The notes: generated from the letters alone by a model not told the origin. A stretch of DNA of 64,000 bases from Bradyrhizobium sp. U87765 SZCCT0048 (GCF_018131225.1 NZ_JAFCMM010000001.1:2542001-2606000), one strand, 5' to 3'; positions 1 to 8,305 are shown, counted from the first letter of the stretch. Made by a program: numbers and translations.

Positions 1-160
1 TCATGATCTTGCGGATGGTGCGGGCACAGCGGCCGCACTGGGCGCTGCACCCCAGGCAATTGTAGACCTGTCGCGCCGTGCGCGGCAGGTCGCCCACCGG
101 GGCGGTCACTGCCGACCGCACGTCGGTGTCGGTCAGAACATTGCAGGAGCAGACGATCAT
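1..160 (-). CDS. bfd: Bacterioferritin-associated ferredoxin (partial, 3' end outside window)
   Basis: The first 53 codons of a small protein starting at the ATG complementary to 158-160; it continues beyond the left edge. Cysteines lie at residues 4 and 6 (CSC), 35 and 38 (CLGC) and 42 and 45 (CGRC), the pattern of Bfd-type [2Fe-2S] ferredoxins, which pass electrons to bacterioferritin so that stored iron can be released in the cytoplasm. Bfd is normally only about 60-90 residues, so most of the gene is probably present. Two iron-control-element-like boxes lie upstream, which fits an iron-regulated gene. Identification rests on the cysteine spacing and length. Confidence 0.85.
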   Translation of the reverse strand, partial: MIVCSCNVLTDTDVRSAVTAPVGDLPRTARQVYNCLGCSAQCGRCARTIRKIM

Positions 161-239
161 GAAAGGCTGGCAATCCGGTAGTGATGCTGCCCTTTTCGAT
201 ATTGAAGCCCGGCGGCCGATGCAAAAGGAAAAACCGTTG

Positions 240-293
240 TTTGAAGCTATTCCAAACTGCTGAAAAAGCCCGGGAATTTGGAACGAATCTAAG
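240..293 (-). promoter_or_regulatory. Two iron-control-element-like boxes upstream of bfd
   Basis: Two 17-base imperfect palindromes precede bfd: TTTGAAGCTATTCCAAA at 240-256 and TTTGGAACGAATCTAAG at 277-293. Both resemble the ICE motif bound by Irr in rhizobia (roughly TTTAGAA-N3-TTCTAAA), with several mismatches each. They lie about 80-130 bases upstream of the start codon. Matching was done by eye; the role is inferred from the motif and the iron function of the gene. Confidence 0.4.
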
Positions 294-332
294 TAGTCGA
301 CGGAATAATTTCCTGAGCCGTCGGGGCCCCTC

Positions 333-743
333 TCACGGGATTTTGGCAGCCCATTTCGCCCGCCACCGCGGCGCCGGCAGCGGCTCGGCGAAATACAGCG
401 TCTCGCGCGCGATCTTGCCGTCACGCAGCTCCATGATGCTCACCACGAACTCCGGCTCGCCGTCGTATGATGTCGTGTAATCGGTGACCCAGAGGTCGCC
501 CTGCCCCAGCAGGCTGCGGACCGTGATGGTCGCACGCTGCGGATCAGCCCCACGGCTCGCCTTGATGTTGTCGCGACCGCTGATGCGCTCGCCGGTCTGC
601 GGAACGTCGAGCAGTGCATCCTCGTGATAGATGCGATGCGCGAGTTCGAAATTGCCGCTGTCGATCGCTTTCCAGTACCGCTCCAGCAGCGCCCGGGTAT
701 CCAGGCCTTCGGCAAAATCGTCGCCCACAGCAAGGTCGTTCAT
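333..743 (-). CDS. SnoaL/NTF2-like protein
   Basis: A 136-residue protein with the features of the NTF2-like/SnoaL superfamily: an N-terminal helix (LLERYWKAIDSGNFELAHRIY), then HEDALLDVPQTGERISG, and a C-terminal beta-sheet ending near ELRDGKIARETLYF. Members form a cone-shaped pocket and include ketosteroid isomerases, polyketide cyclases and many proteins with no known substrate. No signal peptide is visible, so it is probably cytoplasmic. A GGGAG-type ribosome site precedes the ATG. It stands alone and the context does not indicate a substrate. Confidence 0.8.
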   Translation of the reverse strand: MNDLAVGDDFAEGLDTRALLERYWKAIDSGNFELAHRIYHEDALLDVPQTGERISGRDNIKASRGADPQRATITVRSLLGQGDLWVTDYTTSYDGEPEFVVSIMELRDGKIARETLYFAEPLPAPRWRAKWAAKIP

Positions 744-1007
744 CCCGATCTCCCAATTCCAAATTGTTCTCGCCGCCTGATCGCGCGGGGTCCGACGGCG
801 TGCTCACCCCTGCAATTTAACCACAAGCCATGCGCGCTTTCACGCCGGAACGCAGTACCGATGCATGGCTTGGCTGCAGTTATAGCCCACCTGTGCCGGC
901 ATGGCCGGGAACAATTTGGATTAACGCTCTCTGGCGATTTTAAACCGCACTTTCGTCACATATGAGCTATAGCAGGGCCTGCAGCTCAATCACACATTGG
1001 TGGACTC

Positions 1008-1370
1008 ATGCGGCAATTCCGAATTGCAGTGCTATTTCTTGTTGCCATGGCGGCCCCTGTGGCTGCCCAGGAAGCGGACGTCGCCGCTCCCGCGGCGAAG
1101 GTTTCGGTCTGGCGGGTCGCGGCAAGCGAAGTCGCCATCGCGCGTTATCGCGCGGCGCTGAAGCTGACCGCAGCACAGGAGAAGTACTGGCCGGCCGTCG
1201 CCAGCGCGCTGCGCACCCTCGCGCGCCTGCCGAAGGTCGACGAGGACGCCGTGCGCCGCGTCGCGCCGTCGGTTTCGCCACTGCTCGCAACCCTCGACGA
1301 CCAACAGCGGCAAGTCGCCATGGGCCTCGTCCAGAAGGCCGGCCTTGCACAATACGCCTCGCTGTTCTGA
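1008..1370 (+). CDS. LTXXQ-motif-like periplasmic protein
   Basis: A 120-residue protein with a clear signal peptide (hydrophobic residues 6-20, cleavage expected near AAPVAAQ-E). The mature part is helical and contains LTAAQ at residues 53-57 followed by EKYWPAVASALR, resembling the LTXXQ motif of Spy/CpxP-like periplasmic proteins and the many shorter relatives in Bradyrhizobium. A role in envelope stress or chaperoning is only inferred from the family. Flanking genes are unrelated, so it is probably transcribed alone. Confidence 0.65.
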   Translation: MRQFRIAVLFLVAMAAPVAAQEADVAAPAAKVSVWRVAASEVAIARYRAALKLTAAQEKYWPAVASALRTLARLPKVDEDAVRRVAPSVSPLLATLDDQQRQVAMGLVQKAGLAQYASLF

Positions 1371-1526
1371 GGCGCGGGCCGCGATCACGCGGCCTTTCGT
1401 GTGAAGCTGCAAGTCCCCTAGCCATGCTCGGCCCGCACGCACCGGCGACGCGGGCCGAAGTCGTTTTTGGCCGCAGCGGAACGCGGCCCGATTCCATGGC
1501 CCGCGATTCTGGTCTACGATTCCGCC

Positions 1527-1832
1527 ATGGGCGATGCGCCGGACACGCCTCCGATACAGACCGCGACCAACATCGTCTACGTGCTCGGCAGCGCCGGCGC
1601 GCGGCCCGTGACCTATGTCGGCTGGACCAACGACCTTGCGCGCCGCCTCGCCCGGCACAACGCCGGCACAGGTGCACGCTCGACCCGCGGACGAAGCTGG
1701 GTGGTGCTGCACATCGAGACGTTCGCGACCCGCAACGAGGCGATGAGCCGGGAATGGCACCTCAAGCGTGATCGCGTCTTCCGCAAGCACCTGCTGCAGC
1801 GTCTGCGCGAGACGATCCGGCTACCGTCCTGA
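1527..1832 (+). CDS. GIY-YIG nuclease family protein (UPF0213 type)
   Basis: A 101-residue protein with the GIY-YIG fold: VYVL at residues 17-20 and YVG at 30-32 stand for the two name-giving strands, followed by the basic helix DLARRLARHNAG, a conserved glutamate near residue 76 and LKRDRVFRKHLL. Small free-standing members of this type are common and mostly uncharacterised; DNA cleavage is inferred from the fold. The ATG at 1527 places the domain at the usual distance from the start; an in-frame start at 1467 would add 20 residues of poor composition. Confidence 0.75.
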   Translation: MGDAPDTPPIQTATNIVYVLGSAGARPVTYVGWTNDLARRLARHNAGTGARSTRGRSWVVLHIETFATRNEAMSREWHLKRDRVFRKHLLQRLRETIRLPS

Positions 1833-1841
1833 CGCGAACGG

Positions 1842-3011
1842 TCAGCGGCGCAGGGCGGCGAATGCCGCGACCGCATCCGGCACCTGTGATGTCTTCAGGC
1901 CGGCGATGTTGATGCGCCCCGACGCGGGCATGTAGATGCCGTAACGCTCGCGCAGGTCAAGCACCTGGGCTTCGCTCAGCGGCAGCAGCGAGAACAGGCC
2001 ATCCTGGTCGGCGATCGCGGCCGCGGGCTGCCAGGTTTCGCGCAAGCCTTCGGCGAGGCCGCGACGGATCCCTGCGAGGCGCACACGCATCTCGTCGAGT
2101 TCGTCGCTCCACTGCTGCCGAAGCACCGCATCCCCGAGAATGGTGCTCACGATCGCCGCGCCATGGTCCGGCGGCATCGAGTAGCTGGCGCGCGCCAGCG
2201 ACACGAGGTTCGACTGTGCCGCATCGGCCTCGGCCTGCGAGCGGCCAACCGCGAAGATCGCACCGGTTCGCTCGCGATAAAGGCCGAACGACTTCGAGCC
2301 AGACACAGCGACCAGCGCCTCGGGCACGGCCGCGATCACCCGCCGCAACCCGGCGGCATCCTGTTCGATTCCTTCACCGAGCCCCTGGTAGGCGAGATCG
2401 ATCAGCGGCACGATTCCACGGCGGGACAGCACGTCGGCGATCTCGCCCCACTGCGCCGGGCTGAGCCGCGCGCCGGTCGGGTTGTGGCAGCAGGCATGGA
2501 GCAGCGCCGCGTCGCCGGGATCCGCGCGGTTCAGCGCCGTGAGGCTCTCGTCGAACAGCATCGTCTGGGTATCGCAATCGAAGAAGCGATAGCTCTCGAT
2601 CGGCAGGCCTGCCGCATTGAATATGCCGTTGTGGTTCGGCCACGTCGGCAACCCCAGCCAGATCCGCTTGACGCCGGACACCTTCAGCAGATCAGTCGCG
2701 AGCCGCAGCGCGCCGGAGCCACCGGGCGTCTGAACGCCCCCGACCGCAAACCGGCCATTTCCAGCGACCAGTTGCCAGAGACGATCGAGAAAGACGCGAT
2801 CGCCTTCCGGCGCGACATAGGACTTGGTGTCCTGCGTCTCCCACAGCTGCCGCTCCGCAGCCTTCACAGCTCGCAGCACCGGCGTATCTCCCGCCTCGTC
2901 ACGATAGACGCCGACGCCGAGGTCGATCTTGTTCGGACGCGGGTCCGATCGGAACAAACCGATCAGCGCGAGCAGGGGATCAGCAGGCTGAAGCTTGAGA
3001 GCGTCGAACAT
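1842..3011 (-). CDS. tyrB: Aromatic/aspartate aminotransferase (class I)
   Basis: A 389-residue PLP-dependent fold-type I aminotransferase. Key features are HNPTG at 176-180, an aspartate in LIDLAYQG near 205, and the PLP lysine in SGSKSFGLYRERTGA at about residue 240. The sequence follows the TyrB/AspC subgroup (GVGVYRDEAGDTPVLRAVK at the N-terminus), which transfers amino groups between aromatic amino acids or aspartate and 2-oxoglutarate. The ATG at 3011 gives the family-typical start MFDALKLQPADPLLAL; longer in-frame extension upstream looks non-coding. The symbol is by similarity; substrate preference between aspartate and aromatics is not settled. Confidence 0.85.
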   Translation of the reverse strand: MFDALKLQPADPLLALIGLFRSDPRPNKIDLGVGVYRDEAGDTPVLRAVKAAERQLWETQDTKSYVAPEGDRVFLDRLWQLVAGNGRFAVGGVQTPGGSGALRLATDLLKVSGVKRIWLGLPTWPNHNGIFNAAGLPIESYRFFDCDTQTMLFDESLTALNRADPGDAALLHACCHNPTGARLSPAQWGEIADVLSRRGIVPLIDLAYQGLGEGIEQDAAGLRRVIAAVPEALVAVSGSKSFGLYRERTGAIFAVGRSQAEADAAQSNLVSLARASYSMPPDHGAAIVSTILGDAVLRQQWSDELDEMRVRLAGIRRGLAEGLRETWQPAAAIADQDGLFSLLPLSEAQVLDLRERYGIYMPASGRINIAGLKTSQVPDAVAAFAALRR

Positions 3012-3288
3012 CGAGAACCCAATGATGATGGCAAGGAGAGGCGAACGGTGAACCCGAGCAGGGTCCGCACAAGATAGCAAGCCCGGCGCGTGCCGCCTAT
3101 CGCAACATGCCCTCAGCGCAATCCATTTCCATCGCGCGAAACGCATGCAAGGCGCAACCTGCTTGGCAGCTGGCGCACGCGTGCTCTAGGATCAGCCACA
3201 CGCGGGCGCAGCGCCCGCCGTCATCCTCGTCCCGGCCACATGCTCCGCTGAAGGCCGACAACCACAAAAGCAACAACGGGAGGCCTTC

Positions 3289-4218
3289 ATGTCCAACATG
3301 CGCGTCATCGCCACGGGGCTCGAATTTCCGGAAGGACCGATCGTCCTGCCCGACGGCTCGGTCGTGCTGGTGGAAATCCGCGGCAAGCGCCTGACGCGCG
3401 TCTGGCCGGACGGGCGCAAGGACGTGATTGCCCAGATTCCGGGCGGCCCCAACGGCGCCGCAATGGGGCCGGACGGCAAGTGCTACATCTGCAACAATGG
3501 CGGCTTCAGCTGGTCGCCGCTGCGCGGCATGATGATGCCCGGCGCGCCGAGCGCGGCCGAATACATCGGCGGCTCGATCCAGCGCGTCGACCTGCAGAGC
3601 GGCAAGGTCGAGACGCTGTTCGACAAATGTGGCGAGCATCCACTCAAGGGACCGAACGACCTGGTGTTCGACAGGGATGGCGGCCTGTGGTTCACCGATC
3701 TCGGCAAACGCCGGGCCCGCGACATGGATGTCGGCGCCTTCTATTACATGAAGCCTGGCGGCAAGGAGGTTGTGGAGGGCCATTTCGGCATGCTGCCGGC
3801 CAACGGCATCGGCCTCTCCCCTGACGAGAAAACCGTCTATGTCGCCGAGACCCCGACCGCGCGGCTGTGGGCCTTCGACGTCGGCGCGCCCGGCGAGATC
3901 AGGCCGAGCGAGGTCATCTACCGCGGCGAGCGCGGCCGGCCGATCGCCGGGCTCGGCGGCTACCAGATGTTCGATTCGCTCGCGGTCGAAGCCGGCGGCA
4001 ATGTCTGCGTCGCCACCCTCATCAAGGGCTGCATCTCGGTGATCGCGCCCGACGGCACGCTCGTCGAGCAGGTACCGACCGGCGATATCGTCACCACCAA
4101 CATCGCCTTCGGCGGCCCCGAGCTGAAGACCGCCTACATCACCCTCTCGGGCAAGGGTGAACTCGTCACCATGGACTGGCCACGTGGCGGCCTGCCGCTG
4201 AATTTCCTCAACCGCTGA
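3289..4218 (+). CDS. SMP-30/gluconolactonase family protein
   Basis: A 309-residue six-bladed beta-propeller of the SMP-30/gluconolactonase/LRE family. Expected metal-site residues are visible: E15 in EFPEGP, N123-D124 in GPNDLVFD, an asparagine in NGIGLSPDEKTVYVAET, and an aspartate in FDSLAVEAGGN. Members hydrolyse sugar lactones or related esters with a divalent metal. No signal peptide is present. A GGGAGG ribosome site precedes the ATG. The following acetyltransferase begins 11 bases later, so the two are probably co-transcribed; this does not reveal the substrate. Confidence 0.85.
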   Translation: MSNMRVIATGLEFPEGPIVLPDGSVVLVEIRGKRLTRVWPDGRKDVIAQIPGGPNGAAMGPDGKCYICNNGGFSWSPLRGMMMPGAPSAAEYIGGSIQRVDLQSGKVETLFDKCGEHPLKGPNDLVFDRDGGLWFTDLGKRRARDMDVGAFYYMKPGGKEVVEGHFGMLPANGIGLSPDEKTVYVAETPTARLWAFDVGAPGEIRPSEVIYRGERGRPIAGLGGYQMFDSLAVEAGGNVCVATLIKGCISVIAPDGTLVEQVPTGDIVTTNIAFGGPELKTAYITLSGKGELVTMDWPRGGLPLNFLNR

Positions 4219-4229
4219 ACGGACACCTC

Positions 4230-4823
4230 ATGACCTGGCTCGAACCTCTCACGCTCACCGGCCACCATGGACGCCTCGAACCACTGTCGCAAGCGCACCA
4301 CGACGGCCTCGTCGAGGCCGTCAGCGACGGCGAACTCTGGAACCTGTGGTATACGTCGATCCCGAGCCCGCAGACGATGGAGAAGGAAATCGCACGGCGT
4401 CTCGGCCTGCAGGCCGCCGGTGCCATGCTGCCATTCACTATCATGCAGCCCGACGGCACCATCGCCGGGATGACAACCTACATGAACGTGGACGCCGCCA
4501 ACAGGCGCGTCGAGATCGGCTCGACCTGGTATCGCCGCAGCGTGCAGCGTTCTGCGCTCAATACCGAATGCAAGTTCATGCTGCTGCGTCACGCCTTCGA
4601 GCAGCTCGACTGCATCGCGGTCGAATTCCGCACCCACTTCTTCAACCACCAGAGCCGCCGGGGCATCGAGCGGCTCGGCGCCAAGCTCGACGGCATCCTG
4701 CGCAGCCACCAGGTCGCGCCCAACGGCACGCTGCGCGACACCGTCGTCTACAGCATCATCGCCGCCGAGTGGCCAACAGTGAAGGCACATCTGAGCTTCC
4801 AGATGGAGAAGCCGCGCGCCTAG
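4230..4823 (+). CDS. GNAT family N-acetyltransferase (RimJ/RimL type)
   Basis: A 197-residue acetyltransferase of the RimJ/RimL branch of the GNAT superfamily (Acetyltransf_3 type). The sequence runs through GHHGRLEPLSQAHHDGL, the central strand with VEIGSTWYRRSVQRSALNTECKF, and the C-terminal FRTHFFNHQSRRGIERLGAKLDG, where the asparagine/serine stretch follows the usual acetyl-CoA-binding helix. Acceptors range from ribosomal protein N-termini to small amines and cannot be told here. It directly follows the SMP-30 gene. Confidence 0.85.
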   Translation: MTWLEPLTLTGHHGRLEPLSQAHHDGLVEAVSDGELWNLWYTSIPSPQTMEKEIARRLGLQAAGAMLPFTIMQPDGTIAGMTTYMNVDAANRRVEIGSTWYRRSVQRSALNTECKFMLLRHAFEQLDCIAVEFRTHFFNHQSRRGIERLGAKLDGILRSHQVAPNGTLRDTVVYSIIAAEWPTVKAHLSFQMEKPRA

Positions 4824-4880
4824 CGATTGAAGACTTGATTCGTCACCAGCTCTGGCTTCGGCCGGGGCGTTCTTCGAAAG

Positions 4881-4998
4881 CCACCAGTCGGGCGAGCCCG
4901 ACTGGTGGTGCGCAGCATGGCCATCGAAAAGCGATGGCCCGAACAAGGCGTCCGGGCCGTTCATCCTTCGAGGCTCGCATGCTCGCGCCTCAGGATGA
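4881..4998. repeat. Run of three intergenic hairpins, including a Bradyrhizobium-type palindromic repeat
   Basis: Between the convergent acetyltransferase and vanB genes are three consecutive inverted repeats: CCACCAGTCGGG/CCCGACTGGTGG with a 4-base loop at 4881-4908, GGCCATCG/CGATGGCC with a 5-base loop at 4919-4939, and a longer imperfect palindrome at 4961-4998 beginning TCATCCTTCGAGG and ending CCTCAGGATGA. The last has the form of a dispersed intergenic palindrome common in Bradyrhizobium and Rhodopseudomonas genomes. The first is strong enough to act as a bidirectional terminator. Confidence 0.7.
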
Positions 4999-5045
4999 CG
5001 GTGAAAGGCCCAGTCCGGGCTCGATCTGCTATTGAAGCGAGGATT

Positions 5046-6023
5046 TCACGCCGCGTCGCGGCGATAGAGCGTATCGACCGTGACCGTGCCGACCGCACGG
5101 GAGACGCAGGCGCACATCTTGCGATTTTCCTGCTTCTGGTGGTCGCTGAAGAACACGTCACGGTGATCGAGCTGTCCATCGACGCTGACGACATCGAGCG
5201 CACAGACGCCGCATTCGCCGCGCTCGCAATCCGACATCACGTCATGGCCGGCAGCGTTCAGTGCATGCAGCAGCGACTCGCCCTGCGCCACCACGATCTC
5301 CTCGCCGGATTGAAGGATGCGCACCCGGAAGGCCTCTGTGGGGAGAAGGCCGCTGGAGCCGAAGGTCTCGTAACGCAGATCGGAGGCCGGGCGTCCAAGG
5401 CCATTCCAGCTGCGCCGCGCCGCCTCGAGCAGCCGCATCGGACCGCACAACACCGCCAGCGCCTCCGCCGGCAGAGCCGCGAATGTCGCATCGAGATCGA
5501 GCCGCTTCCCGTCGTCGCCAGCATGAACGATAAGGCGGTCGCCCAGCAACGCAGTCAGTTCATCGAGGAACGCAGCATCGCCGCGCGAGCGCACGCAATA
5601 GTGCAGCGTGACATCGGCACCTCTGCGGACGAGAGCGGCCGCGATCCCGACGATCGGGGTGATGCCGATGCCGCCTGCGACGAGACAGTACGCAGGCCGC
5701 CGCCAATCGAGCTCGATCAGAGCGCAGGGGTTGGACACCTCAAGCCGCGCTCCCGCCTGCAACGCCCACATCGCCCGCGAGCCGCCGCGGCTGTCCGGCG
5801 CGAGCCGCACGGCAATGCGATAGCCGTCCGCGCCGGCCTCGCCGACCAGCGAATACGACCGTGTCTGCGGCTGGCCGCCGATCAACAGGTTGACATTGAT
5901 GTGGCTGCCGACCGCGAAGGCCGCAACACCGCCGTCCGGCCGCAGCACGAACTCGCGGATCTGCGGCGCGACATCGCGAATGGTGGCGACGGTGCAGGAC
6001 GTCCAGGTTTCGGCAAAGCGCAT
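5046..6023 (-). CDS. vanB: Vanillate O-demethylase reductase-like (PDR/VanB family)
   Basis: A 325-residue class IA oxygenase reductase. An FMN-binding ferredoxin-reductase domain (RSYSL at 55-59) is followed by an NAD-binding domain (VAGGIGITPIVGIA at about 115-128) and a C-terminal plant-type [2Fe-2S] domain with C266, C271, C274 and C304. It would carry electrons from NADH to the Rieske oxygenase encoded two genes upstream. It is the last gene of the vanA-gntR-vanB unit, 12 bases after the regulator. VanB is the closest family; the true methoxy-aromatic substrate may differ from vanillate. Confidence 0.8.
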   Translation of the reverse strand: MRFAETWTSCTVATIRDVAPQIREFVLRPDGGVAAFAVGSHINVNLLIGGQPQTRSYSLVGEAGADGYRIAVRLAPDSRGGSRAMWALQAGARLEVSNPCALIELDWRRPAYCLVAGGIGITPIVGIAAALVRRGADVTLHYCVRSRGDAAFLDELTALLGDRLIVHAGDDGKRLDLDATFAALPAEALAVLCGPMRLLEAARRSWNGLGRPASDLRYETFGSSGLLPTEAFRVRILQSGEEIVVAQGESLLHALNAAGHDVMSDCERGECGVCALDVVSVDGQLDHRDVFFSDHQKQENRKMCACVSRAVGTVTVDTLYRRDAA

Positions 6024-6035
6024 CGCAGCTCTCCT

Positions 6036-6800
6036 TCAGCTTTCGCCTTGCGGCACGCGAACCGCTGCCTGGGCCAGCGCCGGCAGCAGGTCGAGATGAG
6101 TGCGGTTGCGCAGCGCGAGGCGCAAGTTGCGTGCCGCAAGGCGCGCGTGCTCGCGCATGATGGCTTCGGCGCGAGCGCCCTCACGGTTCTCGATGGCATC
6201 GACCACGATGCGGTGGTGCTCCTGCGCGATCATCAGGATCTGGTGCGCTTCGGGCAACGCCGACTGCGCCATGACAAAGCCGCTCGGCGAGGCGAACGGC
6301 AGCGCAGAGGCGCGGTCGATCTGGCGGATCACCGGCGCGCTACGCGACAGTTCGGTCAGCAGGGCATGGAAGCGCGCATTGAGCGTGACATAGACCGAGA
6401 ACGCCTCGACCGAGACCTGATCCTGGTTCACCAGCGTCTCGAGTTCGGCGAGATTTTCCTTGAGCGGCGCGAGATCGCGCGCCGACACGCCGCGCTCGGC
6501 GGCGAAGCGCGCCGCGAGCCCTTCCAGCGTGCCGCGCAGCTCGATGGAATCGAGGATGTCGCGCTCCGAAAAACCCTTCACCATGAAGCCGCCCGACGGG
6601 ATCGCCTCCAGCAGGCCCTCCTCCTCCAATCGCACCAGCGCCATGCGCACCGGCGTGCGCGACACGCCGGTGGTCTCCACCGCCTGCAGCTCGGAGATGC
6701 GCTCGCCCGGCCGCAAGCTGCCGGACAGGATCTGATCGCGCAGCGCGAGCTGCGCACGCACGGTCTGGGAGACGGAGCGTTCGGCGTCCCGGTCGTTCAT
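6036..6800 (-). CDS. GntR family regulator with FCD domain (VanR-like)
   Basis: A 254-residue FadR-type GntR regulator: an N-terminal winged helix (LRDQILSGSLRPGERISELQAVETTGVSRTPVRMALVRLEEEGLL in substance, about residues 20-70) followed by an all-helical FCD ligand domain (about 90-235). It lies 4 bases after vanA and 12 bases before vanB, so it is embedded in the operon it most likely controls. Two palindromes upstream of vanA (7886-7895 and 7947-7960) are the obvious operators. Regulators of this type usually repress until an aromatic acid binds; that is family knowledge, not seen directly. Confidence 0.85.
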   Translation of the reverse strand: MNDRDAERSVSQTVRAQLALRDQILSGSLRPGERISELQAVETTGVSRTPVRMALVRLEEEGLLEAIPSGGFMVKGFSERDILDSIELRGTLEGLAARFAAERGVSARDLAPLKENLAELETLVNQDQVSVEAFSVYVTLNARFHALLTELSRSAPVIRQIDRASALPFASPSGFVMAQSALPEAHQILMIAQEHHRIVVDAIENREGARAEAIMREHARLAARNLRLALRNRTHLDLLPALAQAAVRVPQGES

Positions 6801-6804
6801 GGCG

Positions 6805-7848
6805 CTACTCCGCGGCCTGCAGTCGCTTGGTTTCGGCGGCGACCATGCGGTCGATCACCCGGCGCGCCCACATCGCCCCCGCATCGATATTGAGATTGTA
6901 GAAGACACGGTCGGGGTTCTCGTCCATGGCGCGCTGCTGCGCCTCGAGGATGATCTCGTCTTCACGGAAGATGCCGGACACGCCCTCGCGGATCTGCGTC
7001 GTCAGCTTCTGCTCGGTGAGGCGGTGGTTGCGCACGAACGCCCAGAAATAATGGCAGGTGGTCGCCGTCTCCGGGGTCATGGTGTTGAGCACGAAACCGT
7101 TGACGCCCTGCGAGCGGTCGCCTTCCGGCGCCCCCGTGTCGGCCGGTGCGACGCCGACGTCGATATTGACGGTCGCCGGCGCCTGGAAGTTGATGATCTG
7201 CCAGCGATCGACCGGCCCGGGCTTCTGCAACTGCGCAGCCCAGAACGGCGGCGCCTCGATGCCCTTCATCCAGCGCGTGACCGTCACGGTGCGGTCGCCA
7301 TGGGTGACGTCGAAGGGCGACTCGGCCACCGCGTCGTTGCCGATGCTGCCGCCGTGCACGAAGGTCTCGTGGGTGAGATCCATCAGATTGTCGACGACCA
7401 GGCGATAGTCGCACTTGGCGTGAATGGTCTTGCCGTCGCCCGCCCAGGCCGGATCGTCGTTCCAGTGCATGTCCGGCACCAGCGCCGGATCGGCCAGCGC
7501 CGGATCGCCCATCCACAGCCAGATGAAGCGGTGCCGCTCGACCACTGGATAAGAGCGCACGCAGGCCGACGGATTGATGGTTTCCTGCGAGGGCATGAAG
7601 GTGCAGCGGCCCTGCGCGTTGTATTTCAGGCCGTGATAGCCGCAGACCACGGTGTCGCCTTCGAGACGCCCCTTGGACAGCGGGACCAGGCGGTGCCAGC
7701 AGGCATCCTCCAGAGCGGCAACCGTTCCGTCGGCCTTGCGATACATCACCACATGCTTGCCGCAGATCGTGCGGGGGAACAGGGCATGCTTGATGTCCAC
7801 ATCCCACGCCGCGGCGTACCAGGCGTTCATGGGAAAGGGCTGGGTCAT
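6805..7848 (-). CDS. vanA: Rieske oxygenase, vanillate O-demethylase oxygenase-like
   Basis: A 347-residue ring-hydroxylating/O-demethylating oxygenase alpha subunit. The Rieske [2Fe-2S] ligands are C50, H52, C69 and H72 (CWH...CGYH). The mononuclear iron site is in NLMDLTHETFVH: bridging D157 with H160 and H165. VanA-type enzymes remove the methyl group of vanillate or related methoxy-aromatics as formaldehyde, using electrons from VanB. It is the first gene of the operon, with two GntR-type operators upstream. Substrate assignment is by family only; other VanA relatives act on dicamba, syringate or steroids. Confidence 0.8.
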   Translation of the reverse strand: MTQPFPMNAWYAAAWDVDIKHALFPRTICGKHVVMYRKADGTVAALEDACWHRLVPLSKGRLEGDTVVCGYHGLKYNAQGRCTFMPSQETINPSACVRSYPVVERHRFIWLWMGDPALADPALVPDMHWNDDPAWAGDGKTIHAKCDYRLVVDNLMDLTHETFVHGGSIGNDAVAESPFDVTHGDRTVTVTRWMKGIEAPPFWAAQLQKPGPVDRWQIINFQAPATVNIDVGVAPADTGAPEGDRSQGVNGFVLNTMTPETATTCHYFWAFVRNHRLTEQKLTTQIREGVSGIFREDEIILEAQQRAMDENPDRVFYNLNIDAGAMWARRVIDRMVAAETKRLQAAE

Positions 7849-7885
7849 GGCGGCTTCCTCCCGGGCGGCTTATTATGAATTCAGT

Positions 7886-7960
7886 ATGTATACATCAATT
7901 GCGCAAAGCTGGCAATATCGCACTTAAATCTCCATTCTGCGGCTAATTATGTATACATAA
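7886..7960 (-). promoter_or_regulatory. Paired GntR-type operators of the van operon
   Basis: The decamer ATGTATACAT occurs at 7886-7895 and again at 7949-7958, where it extends to the perfect 14-base palindrome TTATGTATACATAA (7947-7960). The centres are 63 bases apart, about six helical turns, which places both sites on the same face of the DNA. They lie 38-112 bases upstream of vanA in an A/T-rich stretch. The operon encodes a FadR-type GntR regulator, whose known relatives bind short palindromes with a central TATAC-like core. Confidence 0.7.
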
Positions 7961-8119
7961 AATCAAAAAAATGGCATCCACCCAGTCAGATGGACCGGGA
8001 AATTGCCGACCGATCGCCATCTCCAGCAGCGCCAAATCGCGCTGAATCTCCGCCTGGACCGGCATGATTTCTTAAAGCCGAGCGCCGACAATGCGCGCGG
8101 ACCAGAAGGCAGGTGATCG

Positions 8120-8290
8120 ATGAGCAGCATTTCAGCCGTCGGCCAGGCGCAGCAGCCGCAAGTGGCTGCCCCCACCCATCACGGCAAGAAGCACCACCCC
8201 AGCACTCCGCCAGCCGAAAGCACGCCGGCCGCCAAACCGGCAGCCAGCAGCGCCCCGACACGGCCGGGAGGCGTCGACAAACTCGCCTGA
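8120..8290 (+). CDS. Small proline/alanine/histidine-rich protein, unknown
   Basis: A 56-codon frame beginning MSSISAVGQAQQPQV and ending GGVDKLA, with ATG at 8120 preceded by AAGGCAGG at a suitable distance. Third codon positions are strongly G/C, as in neighbouring genes. The composition is low-complexity (Pro, Ala, Ser, several His and Lys), and there is no membrane segment. I do not recognise it; similar short MSSIS-type proteins occur in Bradyrhizobium as far as I recall. It could be non-coding. Confidence 0.4.
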   Translation: MSSISAVGQAQQPQVAAPTHHGKKHHPSTPPAESTPAAKPAASSAPTRPGGVDKLA

Positions 8291-8305
8291 GAAGGAGGCC
8301 GGCCG

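Noticed and set aside
4349..4354. GTATAC hexamer as a further nic operator
   Set aside because: It is inside the acetyltransferase gene and the flanks do not match GTT...AAY.
4905..6893. A 662-codon open frame on the plus strand opposite vanB and the GntR gene
   Set aside because: Same antisense effect; the opposite strand has clear ferredoxin-reductase and GntR motifs.
5046..7848. van operon as part of the nic pathway
   Set aside because: It is 19 kb from ena, has its own regulator and operators, and encodes a Rieske O-demethylase type unrelated to the reductive nicotinate steps.
7886..7960. van operators as members of the nic palindrome family
   Set aside because: They share the GTATAC core, but the flanks (AT...AT, not GTTN...NAAY) differ and the operon encodes its own GntR regulator.
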